Below, piece after piece: positions 27,672-36,701 of a DNA stretch of 64,000 bases (within the stretch, counting starts at the first letter, position 1; each line of letters starts with the position of its first letter). The position numbers were made by a program, and so were the translations under genes. The notes beneath the pieces were generated by a model, which worked only from the letters and a program-made list of their open reading frames with translations, did no database searches and had not been told where the DNA came from. Source of the DNA: Pseudomonas sp. Au-Pse12 (lineage in GTDB: Bacteria > Pseudomonadota > Gammaproteobacteria > Pseudomonadales > Pseudomonadaceae); NCBI RefSeq assembly GCF_021341665.1, contig NZ_JAJTTH010000001.1:372001-436000 (forward strand). Direction: 5' to 3'.

Positions 27672-28175
27672 TTAGCTCTGGCGGTCGAAGGCGCGCTGCA
27701 GCGTCGCGATATCGAGTTTTTTCATTCCCAGCAGGGCCTGCATCACCCGTTGCGAACGGGCCGGATCGGGGTCGCAGATCATCGGCGTGAGGCACTGCGG
27801 CACGATCTGCCAGGACAGCCCGAAGCGGTCCTTGAGCCAGCCGCACTGCTGCGCCTCTGGCGGGCCGCCAAAGCCCAGGGCGTTCCAGTAGTGATCCAGC
27901 TCGGCCTGCCCCCGGCAATGCACTTGCAGGGAGACGGCTTCATTGAAGGTGAACAGCGGGCCACCGTTGAGGGCGGTGAAACCCTGGCCGTCGAGCTCGA
28001 ACACCACGCTCATCACCGAGCCCTCGGGGCGCCCGTGAATGTCGAAGCCGGCCTTGCCGTAGTGGCTGACGTGGGTGATGTGCGACTGCTCGAAGACCGA
28101 ACAGTAGAACTGCGCCGCCTCGTGCGCCTGATGGTCGAACCACAGGCACGGGGTGATGGTCTGGATGCGGGGCAT
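27672..28175 (-). CDS. VOC-family (PhnB-like) protein
   Basis: Protein of 167 residues of the vicinal-oxygen-chelate superfamily, of the type often misnamed 3-demethylubiquinone methyltransferase. Seen are ITPCLWFDHQAHEAAQFYCS at the start, FELDGQGFTALNGGP, and GWLKDRFGLSWQIVP near the end. Metal-dependent activity is not certain for this subgroup. Start ATG 28175 (MPRIQTI) follows AGGAGCGACGCC; the longer frame from 28202 is not needed. No clear pathway partner is adjacent. Confidence 0.87.
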   Translation of the reverse strand: MPRIQTITPCLWFDHQAHEAAQFYCSVFEQSHITHVSHYGKAGFDIHGRPEGSVMSVVFELDGQGFTALNGGPLFTFNEAVSLQVHCRGQAELDHYWNALGFGGPPEAQQCGWLKDRFGLSWQIVPQCLTPMICDPDPARSQRVMQALLGMKKLDIATLQRAFDRQS

Positions 28176-28514
28176 GGCGTCGCTCCTGTGCGGGTTGATC
28201 ACGCTTGCTCAAGCGTAGCCAACCCGCCGCCGGGCAACGCGACCGTGGATCGGCGCGTGCCTAGAAGTCCCAGCGGGTCGCCAGTTGCAGGCGGCGCGGG
28301 CGCGGCTCGCCGCAATGGCCGTCAAGTCTGGCGCGGGCAGGGCGATATAAAGTCTTGAAACCGAGCCATTCAGTGCTTGCTGAATGGGGTTTCTTCAATG
28401 GTATCTTCGCGACTATCCGCGGGTGATGGCGTGTCTGCATGACGCCGTGGCCACACACCGAGCGGCCATGTCCGCGGGGTGGGCGGGGCGCGCGAAGGCA
28501 GAGAGGCGGCTCTT
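28176..28514. other. Intergenic region between the VOC gene and the EIIC-EAL gene
   Basis: 339 bases between divergent genes. It must hold promoters for both. A perfect inverted repeat lies at 28366-28387, with a TTGAAA just upstream that could serve as a -35. No convincing small gene was found. Confidence 0.55.
28366..28387. promoter_or_regulatory. Inverted repeat, candidate operator before the EIIC-EAL gene
   Basis: Perfect eight-base arms CCATTCAG and CTGAATGG around TGCTTG, 128 bases before the start of the EIIC-EAL gene, with TTGAAA at 28355-28360 immediately upstream. No T run, so an operator is favoured over a terminator. Confidence 0.4.
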
Positions 28515-30602
28515 ATGCGGCAACTGGGGTTCAAGCTGTTCTTCACCCATCGCCTGGCGCTCCTGGCGGGCGCCGAGTCGTTACGTTCCATTCGCGAAGG
28601 CCTGCTCTGGCTGCTGCCGTGCCTTCTGGTCTCGGCGATGCTGCTGATTCTCGGGCAATGCGCCCAGGCCCTGGGCGCGCCCCCGGAGCTGGTGCAATTG
28701 CTGACCGGCCTGCACGCGCGGATCAGCTCGATCATTCCCCTGCTGGTGGCGGCGTCGATCGGCTACATGCTGGCGATCAAGTACCGCTTGCCGCAGTTGC
28801 CGGTGGCGTTCCTGTGCCTGTCGCATGTGGTGATCGCCATCTACCTGCTGCGCGACTACCCGCTGGCGGCGGCGACCTTCGTACTGTTCATCGCCATCGC
28901 CTCGCCGCTGGTCAATGTGCCGTTGATGGCGCGCTTGCACCGCCTGCGCTGGACCCGGCTGGTGGACGAGGGGCTGGTGGGCCACAACCTCAAGGGCACC
29001 ATCAACATGGTGCTGCCGGGCATGCTGACATCGCTGGTGCTGGTGGGGGTGTTGCAACTGCTGCTGCACGTGCATGACTTTGCGTCCATCGCGCAGCCGA
29101 TCGCCATCGACCGCCTGGACAACCCCTACGTCAACGCGATCCTGTTGACCTCGACCAATTCGCTGCTGTGGTTCTTCGGCATCCATGGCACCTATGCCAT
29201 GCAACCGCTGATGGACCTGATGGACCAGGCGGTGACGCTCAATGCCGCCGACCTGGCCGCCGGGCGCCCGCTGCGTTATGCCCTCAACAGCGGCCTGCTG
29301 GGCTGCTTCGCCTTTATCGGTGGCTCCGGCGGCTCGCTGGCGCTGGTGCTGGCGATCCTCGGGTTCTCGCGCAATCGCTCGATGCGCCTGCTGGCGCTGG
29401 CGAGCCTGGCGCTGTCGTTGTTCAACGTCAACGAACTGCTGCTGTTCGGCCTGCCGATCATCCTCAACCCACGCCTGCTGGTGCCGTTCATGCTGGTGCC
29501 GATGGTCAATGTCAGCCTGGCGCTGGCAACTGTGCAGTTGGGCTGGGTCAGCCCGGCGGTGGTCAGCCTGCCCTTTACTTCGCCGGTGCTGCTCAACGCC
29601 TACCTGAGCACCCAGGGTGACTGGGGCGCGGTGTTCCTGCAGGTGCTGCTGCTGGGCGTCGGCACCCTGATCTACCTGCCGTACGTGCGCAGCATCCAGC
29701 GCCAGAGCGAGCAGCACGCACAGGTCTACCTGAAAACCTTCGACGCCACCTTTCATGGCCTGGAGGAACGTGGCCGGCTGTTTGAGCTGGACCCCATGGT
29801 GGCGTCCTACCAGCAGGCGGCCCGGAACGCCTTGCAGCTGGCGCGCATCCAGCAGTTGAGCGATTACGAGTTCCACCTCGAGTACCAGCCGCAGATCGCC
29901 AAGGGCAGCGGCCTGTGCAGCGGTTGCGAGGCGTTGATCCGGGCCCGTGACCGCGAGGGCAAGGTGCGCGCGCCCTGGGAGCTGTTGCAGTGGCTGGGGC
30001 AAGCCAAGCTGATGCCCGAGGTGGACTTCTGGGTCGCCTCCCAGGCGGTGCGCCAGCATCTGGCGTGGCGCAAGGTCGGCTTCGAGTTGCCGATCACCAT
30101 CAATATTTCCAGCGCCACCCTGGCCTCGCGCGAACATGGCCAGCGCCTGCTGGAGATCCTGGCCCGGGCCGAGGGCAAGGTCTCGGTGGAGATCACCGAG
30201 GACGCCCTGGTCGGCGATGCGCTGCTGACCCAGCAGTGGATCGGCCAACTGCATGCGCTGGGTGCCCAGGTGTATATCGACGACTTCGGCACTGGCTTTT
30301 CCGCCCTGAGTTACCTGCACCAGTTCCCGGTGGACGGGATCAAGATCGACCGCAGCTTTGTCCTCGCCCAGCGCGAGCCCAAGGGCGCCCAGGTGTTGAA
30401 TGGCCTGCTGCGCTTTTGCGAGACCCTCAAGCTCAAGGTGGTGGTCGAAGGCGTGGAAACCCGCGAGCAGCTGGATTTCCTGCAATCGAGTTCGGAGCTG
30501 ATCATCCAGGGCTGGTACTACAGCAAATCCCTGCCGGGGGAGCAGATCCCCGGTTTTGTCAGCCAGCGCGCCAGGGAGGCGCGGGTGGTCAGCCGCGACT
30601 GA
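28515..30602 (+). CDS. PTS EIIC-like membrane domain fused to an EAL phosphodiesterase
   Basis: Protein of 695 residues. About 10-415 is a multi-spanning domain like the lactose/cellobiose EIIC of the phosphotransferase system: FFGIHGTYAMQPL with H224, FIGGSGGSLALVLAI, and NVNELLLFGLPIILNP with E307. The His and Glu correspond to sugar-contacting residues in this family. About 445-685 is an EAL domain with every key residue present: EAL from E472, TINISS, EITE, DDFGTG, KIDRSF, EGVET and the Gln of IQGWYY. No EIIA or EIIB is nearby, so the EIIC part probably senses a disaccharide and controls c-di-GMP breakdown. Start ATG 28515 follows AGAGAGGCGG; a GTG at 28479 is also in frame. Confidence 0.88.
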   Translation: MRQLGFKLFFTHRLALLAGAESLRSIREGLLWLLPCLLVSAMLLILGQCAQALGAPPELVQLLTGLHARISSIIPLLVAASIGYMLAIKYRLPQLPVAFLCLSHVVIAIYLLRDYPLAAATFVLFIAIASPLVNVPLMARLHRLRWTRLVDEGLVGHNLKGTINMVLPGMLTSLVLVGVLQLLLHVHDFASIAQPIAIDRLDNPYVNAILLTSTNSLLWFFGIHGTYAMQPLMDLMDQAVTLNAADLAAGRPLRYALNSGLLGCFAFIGGSGGSLALVLAILGFSRNRSMRLLALASLALSLFNVNELLLFGLPIILNPRLLVPFMLVPMVNVSLALATVQLGWVSPAVVSLPFTSPVLLNAYLSTQGDWGAVFLQVLLLGVGTLIYLPYVRSIQRQSEQHAQVYLKTFDATFHGLEERGRLFELDPMVASYQQAARNALQLARIQQLSDYEFHLEYQPQIAKGSGLCSGCEALIRARDREGKVRAPWELLQWLGQAKLMPEVDFWVASQAVRQHLAWRKVGFELPITINISSATLASREHGQRLLEILARAEGKVSVEITEDALVGDALLTQQWIGQLHALGAQVYIDDFGTGFSALSYLHQFPVDGIKIDRSFVLAQREPKGAQVLNGLLRFCETLKLKVVVEGVETREQLDFLQSSSELIIQGWYYSKSLPGEQIPGFVSQRAREARVVSRD

Positions 30603-30636
30603 TCCGGCGTTTGGGCTGAGCGTTAAGGGGTAAGTG

Positions 30637-33114
30637 CTAAGGGCTGAAGGCCGGGTGATCGGGGCGGCGCAGCGCCTGCCAGGCCTGGGCCTGAGGCCAG
30701 TCGGCGGCGCTCAGCCACAGCCCCTGGTATTCACGCAGCGGTTCCCCGGGCAGGCGCAGCAGGTCAACCAGCGCCAGGTCCAGGCGCTGCCCCGGGTCGG
30801 GGTCGTCCGGCGCCTGCCAATCGCGCTCGAACAGCCGTACCCCAAGGCCTTGGGTATCGAAATGCTCGAACAGCGGGCGATGCCGCAGCCCATCGGGGGC
30901 GATGCGCAGCGTGCGTTCCTGCACATCGAGCAACAGCAGTTGCCAGGCGCGGTAGCCGTGCTGTGGGGTATCGGCGCCGAGCCGGAGCCGGGTCAGGGCG
31001 AGGTAGCGGGCATCGGCGGACCAGATCATCGACGGCGCCAGATCGCTGAGCGCACACCCGGACCCGGTGAGCAGGTGGCCGGCGCAGCGGGGGCTGGATT
31101 CGCGCAGCCAGCTGTCGGCGTATTCGGTCTCGCTGCCGAACAGCCAGGCGGCGTCGCGGCCGACGGGGGCGGGCTGAATGAAGTCGCCCTCGGCCACTGC
31201 GGCCTGGGGCTGGTCAACCAGGCGCCAGGGCGCCACGGGCTGCAACCGCGTCTCCAGCACCTGCCAGGTCTGGCGTTGGTAGCAGGGTTGCGAGGCCTCG
31301 TCCCGGGCGCAGAAAGCCGCCGCCTGTTCAGGTGCGGGGGCAGGGCGGTTGAAGCGTTGCAAGGGGCTGCTGGCGTGGCCCTGGTCGAGGCGCCCGACCA
31401 GCACCGTCAGGCTCAGGCAGCCCTGGCGAAAGTCCAGCAGGCGCGCCGCCAGCAACGGTGGGCTGTGCAGCAGGCGCTGCTGTTGCAGGTCGGCCACCAC
31501 CACCTGGTTGGCCAGGTTCAGGGTTTCGCAGAACGGCAGCAGCGCCAGGTAGCGCTGGCAGTCGGAAACCCGGTGATCCAGCAGCCAGCGCCCGGGCAGT
31601 TGCCAGGCGCCAATCTGGCAGCTGTAGGCGCCCAGGCCCTGGGCGTTGTCCGCGAGCCAGCTGAACAGCGCAGGTTGCTGCCCCAGCAGCGGCTGGGACT
31701 GGATCCGGCTTGCGCCGCGCGCGCTTTGGCCGTCCAGGGGTTGCAGCAGGCGGGTGCGGGTCAGGCGTAGCGGGGCCACGCGCAGGTGTCCCTGACGGTC
31801 GTGGCCGAGTGCGGTTTCGCTGTCGCTGTGGGTGCTGTGCAAGCGATAGCCGTAGCTGCCGTGGTCGGCCTCGGCCAGGTCCAGATAGGCGTCGTAGCCC
31901 AGCCAGTGGTGGTCCAGGCTCAGCAGCGGGCCTGGGTAGAAAGACGGCTCCGCGTGGCTGGCGACCCAGGGCGCCGGCAACGCCCGCCAGCCCTGGTCGG
32001 CTTGCCACAGCCAGCAGGATTCGGCCTGTGGCTGGGTTGGCTCGCGGGCGATGCAGGCCAGGGCCCGGCCGTCTTCACGCCAGACCCTGGATGCATCGGC
32101 CCGCACCAGCAAGCCGCTGGGCTGGCCGTCAATGCTCAGGCGGTACGGCGGGGCTCGCAAGGGTTCCAGGGGCTGGTCCAGTCCCCTGAGGCTGGTCGGC
32201 AGCGCCAGGCTGGCGTGCAACCGGTGCGCGCCCTGCGGCGCGGCTTCCTCGAATGCCTGCCGGGCCAGGGCGTGCAGCCACTCGCCGGGCTCCAGCCAGA
32301 GATCGGCCACGGCCACCAGCTCGACGCTGTGGGCGTCCTGCAACAGGTCCGCCAGGTTGGCCTGGCGCTGGCCGTTGTCCACCAACGGGCTGTAGCGGCC
32401 GCTGAGGGTGTCGGGGGTAAAGGCATCCAGCTCCCAGAACTGGCCCGAGTCACAGCGGTACAGGCGCCGCTGGGTACGGTCGAGAATGGCCAGCCCCCAG
32501 TCTTGCCTTGAGGGCAGTGGCGCGGCGAAGTAACGCCCGTCGCTGGAGAACCGCGCCGAGGCGCCCAACCCTTGCAGCAGCACGCCATCGGGGAACAGGT
32601 AGTCGCAATAGGTCGGCCCGCCCATGGCGATCTCGCCGTGGTTGAACACGCGGATCGGCAGGCCTTCCGGCGTCTCTTGCGGTTCGTTGCCTCCCCAGGC
32701 ACTGACCGGCGCCTGGGCGGGCGGCACCAGGCCCAGGCGGCGTTCCAGGTGGCTGACCGCTGCCAGCCCGGCAACGATGCTGATGAAGGCGGCGGCCATG
32801 TCCCAGTACGCCGGCAGCGCCCGGCCAAGGCTGAAGCCCAGGCCGAACGCGGCGCTGATCATCAGTCGGGCCAGGCCGCGGGCGGTGCCTGGCCAGCCCA
32901 GGCGCGCCGTCAGGGCCATGGCCGCCGCGCAGCCCAGCAACACCGTCAGCGCGGCCAGGGGTGGCAGCAGGGTGATGAAGAACATCGGCAGCAACAGCGC
33001 GGCCAGTTGCCAGAGCAACTCCAGCAGCAGGCGCGACAGGCTTTTTTCGGGCGCGGGGGAAGAGGCTTCGGGCACCGACGGCATCCTTGTGTGGGAGCGG
33101 GCAAGGGGTGCCAA
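30637..33114 (-). CDS. Large membrane-anchored protein of unknown function
   Basis: Protein of 825 residues not recognised as any characterised family. Hydrophobic stretches about 28-70 and 80-125 make two pairs of membrane segments; the rest is soluble, rich in Leu, Gln and Trp, with short motifs such as FSSDGRYFAAPL and IWSADARYLALTRL that look like strands of a beta-propeller. No enzyme motif was seen. Start taken as TTG 33114, preceded by AAGGGTAGA; an ATG at 33084 is an alternative with a badly spaced AAGG. It converges on the EIIC-EAL gene with a 34-base gap and diverges from the nnrS region. Confidence 0.7.
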   Translation of the reverse strand: MAPLARSHTRMPSVPEASSPAPEKSLSRLLLELLWQLAALLLPMFFITLLPPLAALTVLLGCAAAMALTARLGWPGTARGLARLMISAAFGLGFSLGRALPAYWDMAAAFISIVAGLAAVSHLERRLGLVPPAQAPVSAWGGNEPQETPEGLPIRVFNHGEIAMGGPTYCDYLFPDGVLLQGLGASARFSSDGRYFAAPLPSRQDWGLAILDRTQRRLYRCDSGQFWELDAFTPDTLSGRYSPLVDNGQRQANLADLLQDAHSVELVAVADLWLEPGEWLHALARQAFEEAAPQGAHRLHASLALPTSLRGLDQPLEPLRAPPYRLSIDGQPSGLLVRADASRVWREDGRALACIAREPTQPQAESCWLWQADQGWRALPAPWVASHAEPSFYPGPLLSLDHHWLGYDAYLDLAEADHGSYGYRLHSTHSDSETALGHDRQGHLRVAPLRLTRTRLLQPLDGQSARGASRIQSQPLLGQQPALFSWLADNAQGLGAYSCQIGAWQLPGRWLLDHRVSDCQRYLALLPFCETLNLANQVVVADLQQQRLLHSPPLLAARLLDFRQGCLSLTVLVGRLDQGHASSPLQRFNRPAPAPEQAAAFCARDEASQPCYQRQTWQVLETRLQPVAPWRLVDQPQAAVAEGDFIQPAPVGRDAAWLFGSETEYADSWLRESSPRCAGHLLTGSGCALSDLAPSMIWSADARYLALTRLRLGADTPQHGYRAWQLLLLDVQERTLRIAPDGLRHRPLFEHFDTQGLGVRLFERDWQAPDDPDPGQRLDLALVDLLRLPGEPLREYQGLWLSAADWPQAQAWQALRRPDHPAFSP

Positions 33115-33155
33115 TCTACCCTTGGCGAAGGAAAAACGCAGCTTGAAAATGTGTA

Positions 33156-33212
33156 GTCATATTGACTTTAAAGAGGGTCTTTATGACTGCTTGTTGTTGT
33201 GGTCATAAAGAC
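33156..33212 (+). promoter_or_regulatory. Three NorR-type GT-N7-AC operator sites
   Basis: Three 11-base sites fit the NorR enhancer core GT-N7-AC: GTCATATTGAC (33156-33166), GTCTTTATGAC (33177-33187) and GTCATAAAGAC (33202-33212). The second and third are exact inverted copies of each other. Three such sites upstream of a sigma-54 promoter is the arrangement known for E. coli norVW. They lie about 70-125 bases before a possible start of transcription and 200-256 bases before nnrS, itself a nitric-oxide-linked gene. The regulator gene is not in the window. Confidence 0.65.
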
Positions 33213-33253
33213 TCTTGAGGGCTCAGGGCCGCGGTTTTTCGGGGCCTGCGGGC

Positions 33254-33269
33254 TGGCATGAAAAATGAA
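33254..33269 (+). promoter_or_regulatory. Possible sigma-54 promoter before nnrS
   Basis: TGGCATG matches six of seven bases of the -24 element (TGGCACG). At the right distance the -12 element reads ATGAA instead of TTGCA, with GA in place of GC, so the match is partial. Transcription would start near 33280. Confidence 0.4.
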
Positions 33270-33308
33270 AGGTCAGTCCTGCCATTGTGTGTTCGAGGAG
33301 TCACCGGA

Positions 33309-33425
33309 ATGAGCCGTTATTTCGATTCGCCGCTGCAGGTGCTGCAGATTGGCTATGTCATGCGCTTGCTGGCCCAGCGCCGGGTGGCGGTTTGCAAGGG
33401 GAGGGCTGCCTATGTCTTTGCCTGA
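33309..33425 (+). CDS. Small 38-residue leader protein before nnrS
   Basis: Short open frame beginning MSRYFDSPLQVLQIGYVMRL, with a good AGGAG eight bases before the ATG. It overlaps the nnrS start by 14 bases, so the two are probably translationally coupled. The product is basic and partly hydrophobic and is not recognised. It may be a real small protein or a leader peptide that sets nnrS translation. Located about 30 bases after the expected transcription start. Confidence 0.5.
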   Translation: MSRYFDSPLQVLQIGYVMRLLAQRRVAVCKGRAAYVFA

Positions 33426-34584
33426 TGCGTGGCAACGCTGGGCCGGCCAGCCTTTGTGGAGCCTGGGGTTTCGTCCGTTCTTCCTCGCGGGGGCCGGCTT
33501 TGCCTGCCTCGCCCTGGTGGGCTGGGGCCTGTGGCTGCACGGCGCCCTGAGCGGCTTGCAACCGGTGGCCGGGATGCTGGCATGGCACCGTCACGAAATG
33601 CTTTTCGGCTTTGCCGTGGCGATCGTTGCCGGGTTCCTGCTGACCGCGGTGGCCAACTGGACCGGCCGGCCGGGCCTGAGCCGCACGCCGCTGCTGCTGT
33701 TGTGGCTGGTGTGGCTGGCGGGGCGCCTGGCCTGGTGGTTGCCGCTGCCGAGCCCGGTGTTCCTGGGGGTGCAGCTGGCCTTCATGCCCCTGCTGGCCGC
33801 GCTCATCGGGCGCGAATTGTGGTGTGCCGGCAAGCGCGAGAACTACCCCATGGTTCTGGTGCTCGGGCTGCTGGCGCTGTTCCAGGGGCTGACCCTGTGG
33901 GGGTTGCTGGAGCACCAGGACAGTTGGCAGCGCCGGGGCGAGCTGGGGGCGCTGTGGCTGGTGGCGACCCTGATGACGGTGATCGGCGGCCGGGTCATCC
34001 CGTTCTTCATCCAGCGCGGCCTGCAACTGGCGCCCACGGCGCCGGGCTCGCCCTGGCCGACCCGGGTGCTGCTGGTGGGCAGCCTGCTGGTGGCGTTGTC
34101 CATGGCGCTGGGCGGTGGCGAGGCCCCGCGTGTCTGGCTGGCCCCCTTGTTCGCCCTGCTGGCGGGGTTGCAGGGCTGGCGGTTGTGGCGTTGGCACCGG
34201 CCGGGCCTGTGGCGCGTGCCGTTGCTCTGGTCGCTGTACCTGGCCTACCTGTGGCTGGCCCTGGCGACCCTGGGCATGGCGCTCTGGCACCTGGGCTGGG
34301 CGGTGCCGCAGAGCCTGGTGACCCATGCCCTGGCGGTAGGCGGCCTGGGCGGGCTGGTGCTGGGCATGGTGGCGCGGGTCAGCCTCGGTCACAGCGGTCG
34401 GCCGCTGCAGGTCTCGCGGGCCATGGCCGGTGGCTTTGCGCTGCTGTTCCTGGCGGCCGTGTGCCGGGTCCTGCTGGTGCCGTTCAACAGCCTGGGGCTG
34501 GGCCTGTCGGCGCTGTTGGCGGGGCTGGCATTTGCCGTATTCGTGGTCGGTTACGGGCGGATTCTGCTGACCCCCCGGCGCTGA
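33412..34584 (+). CDS. nnrS: NnrS-family haem/copper membrane protein, nitric oxide stress
   Basis: Inner-membrane protein of 390 residues with about 12 hydrophobic segments. The N-terminus (WSLGFRPFFLAGAGFACLAL) and WHRHEMLFGFAVAIVAGFLL are hallmark NnrS blocks, as are VIGGRVIPFFIQRG and THALAVGGLGGLVLGMVARV. The conserved His residues bind haem in characterised members. NnrS lowers nitrosative damage, reported to act on iron-nitric oxide complexes. Start ATG 33412 is preceded by AAGGGGAGGGC. The upstream region carries three NorR-type sites. The longer in-frame start at 33349 would overlap most of the leader frame and is less likely. Confidence 0.9.
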   Translation: MSLPDAWQRWAGQPLWSLGFRPFFLAGAGFACLALVGWGLWLHGALSGLQPVAGMLAWHRHEMLFGFAVAIVAGFLLTAVANWTGRPGLSRTPLLLLWLVWLAGRLAWWLPLPSPVFLGVQLAFMPLLAALIGRELWCAGKRENYPMVLVLGLLALFQGLTLWGLLEHQDSWQRRGELGALWLVATLMTVIGGRVIPFFIQRGLQLAPTAPGSPWPTRVLLVGSLLVALSMALGGGEAPRVWLAPLFALLAGLQGWRLWRWHRPGLWRVPLLWSLYLAYLWLALATLGMALWHLGWAVPQSLVTHALAVGGLGGLVLGMVARVSLGHSGRPLQVSRAMAGGFALLFLAAVCRVLLVPFNSLGLGLSALLAGLAFAVFVVGYGRILLTPRR

Positions 34585-34603
34585 GTCGCCGCCAGCCGCC
34601 AGT

Positions 34604-34627
34604 CGCGGGCTCCTGCCGCGCGGTTTT
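34604..34627 (+). terminator. Probable terminator after nnrS
   Basis: Stem CGCGGGC / GCCGCGCG with one bulged base and loop TCCT, followed by GTTTTA, 20 bases after the nnrS stop. Confidence 0.4.
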
Positions 34628-34689
34628 AGAGGATAAGTGGTTGTCAGTCTGGACTACGCTTTGATTCTTAACCGCGAATGGAGTCAGCG

Positions 34690-35658
<969 letters not shown>

Positions 35659-35697
35659 GGGCCGGCTCGATCCGTGGAGCGCGGCGGTGCCATGCCG

Positions 35698-36573
35698 TTA
35701 TGGGCGGCGCTCCATGAGCGGTGGGGTATACCCTTGCTCGATGTTCACCCCGGCGGCCCTGGCTCGGGTTTCCGCTTGCGAGCGACGTTGCCGCAGCTCT
35801 TGCAACTGAGCCGGCAGCCGGGCTTTCCAGTGTGCTCTTTGTTTCTCGGCAAAATGGCTGGCCCAGAATGTGTCCAGCGACATGAGGTTGATGCTGATCA
35901 GGTAGACACCGGTTTCCAGGGGGGCGTCTTTTGAGTCGTGGCGCAGGGCTCGAACATGCGCAATATAGTCGCCGTGGTAGAGATACCAGTCATAGAACGT
36001 AGGGATGCCGAGCCATTCTTCAAGGCTCATTTCGCGGTTGGCATCGAACAGCGGGTGGCTGAGCGGGGTCACGCCAAAGAGGCTCTGTTGCCCGTCCAGC
36101 TTGTTCAATTCGGTGCCGGGTATTCGTGGGTCCGAAGGGAAGTAGTACTTTTGCCACCCCGCCTTCTTCAGGTCGCTGATAAGGCGATAGATGAGCGCCT
36201 TGTTTTGCTTGTGCGTGCTGTTGTCCGGCAGGCCGCGAAGGTCGATGTTCAATGCCTGGATGCTTCTCGATGCATGGCCGTCAACGGTCATCGTCAGCCC
36301 GGCCACCTGATCGAGCTCAAGGCCGCCCTCAGGCTGGGAGAGGCTCAGGTCGAGCAAGGCTCCTTGCCGATTCGCCTCATACCAGCACAGGTCGACCGCC
36401 TCCAGGCAGTCGGCGCTAAAGCGCACCGGGCTGTTTTCAAGGAAGTCATCAACCGGTGCACCGAGTGGGATGTGAAGGCTGGCGACCTTGCCCTGGGTTG
36501 TGGCCGGGGCTTGATCGTGAGCGTTGTCGCAGCCGGCCAGAAAGAGCAGTGGCAACAGATAGCGCCACTTCAT
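35698..36573 (-). CDS. Lipoprotein of unknown function
   Basis: Protein of 291 residues with a lipoprotein signal (MKWRYLLPLLFLAGCDN), the Cys at about 15 being the lipid attachment site. The mature part is not recognised; it contains PTFYDWYLYHGDYIAHVRAL and a C-terminal stretch rich in Arg, Gln and Glu likely to form a coiled coil. Start taken as ATG 36573; a TTG five codons earlier is possible. Codon use is less GC-biased than in neighbouring genes, which may point to recent acquisition. It stands alone between the GAF-GGDEF gene and fabI. Confidence 0.75.
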   Translation of the reverse strand: MKWRYLLPLLFLAGCDNAHDQAPATTQGKVASLHIPLGAPVDDFLENSPVRFSADCLEAVDLCWYEANRQGALLDLSLSQPEGGLELDQVAGLTMTVDGHASRSIQALNIDLRGLPDNSTHKQNKALIYRLISDLKKAGWQKYYFPSDPRIPGTELNKLDGQQSLFGVTPLSHPLFDANREMSLEEWLGIPTFYDWYLYHGDYIAHVRALRHDSKDAPLETGVYLISINLMSLDTFWASHFAEKQRAHWKARLPAQLQELRQRRSQAETRARAAGVNIEQGYTPPLMERRP

Positions 36574-36663
36574 GTTGTGCTTTGCCAACGGGCGAACGTG
36601 CTGATGTCATTGTCCATATGAATGGCTGATCGATCCTGGGTGAGGGGGCGGTTGCTGCGCCGC

Positions 36664-36693
36664 TGTGGCGAGTGCGTGCGGGCCCTCGCCACA
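36664..36693 (-). terminator. Stem-loop downstream of fabI
   Basis: Perfect nine-base arms TGTGGCGAG and CTCGCCACA with a 12-base loop, just after the fabI stop. No T run on the fabI strand, so it may protect the 3' end of the transcript rather than terminate it. Confidence 0.4.
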
Positions 36694-36701
36694 ACCAGCG
36701 G

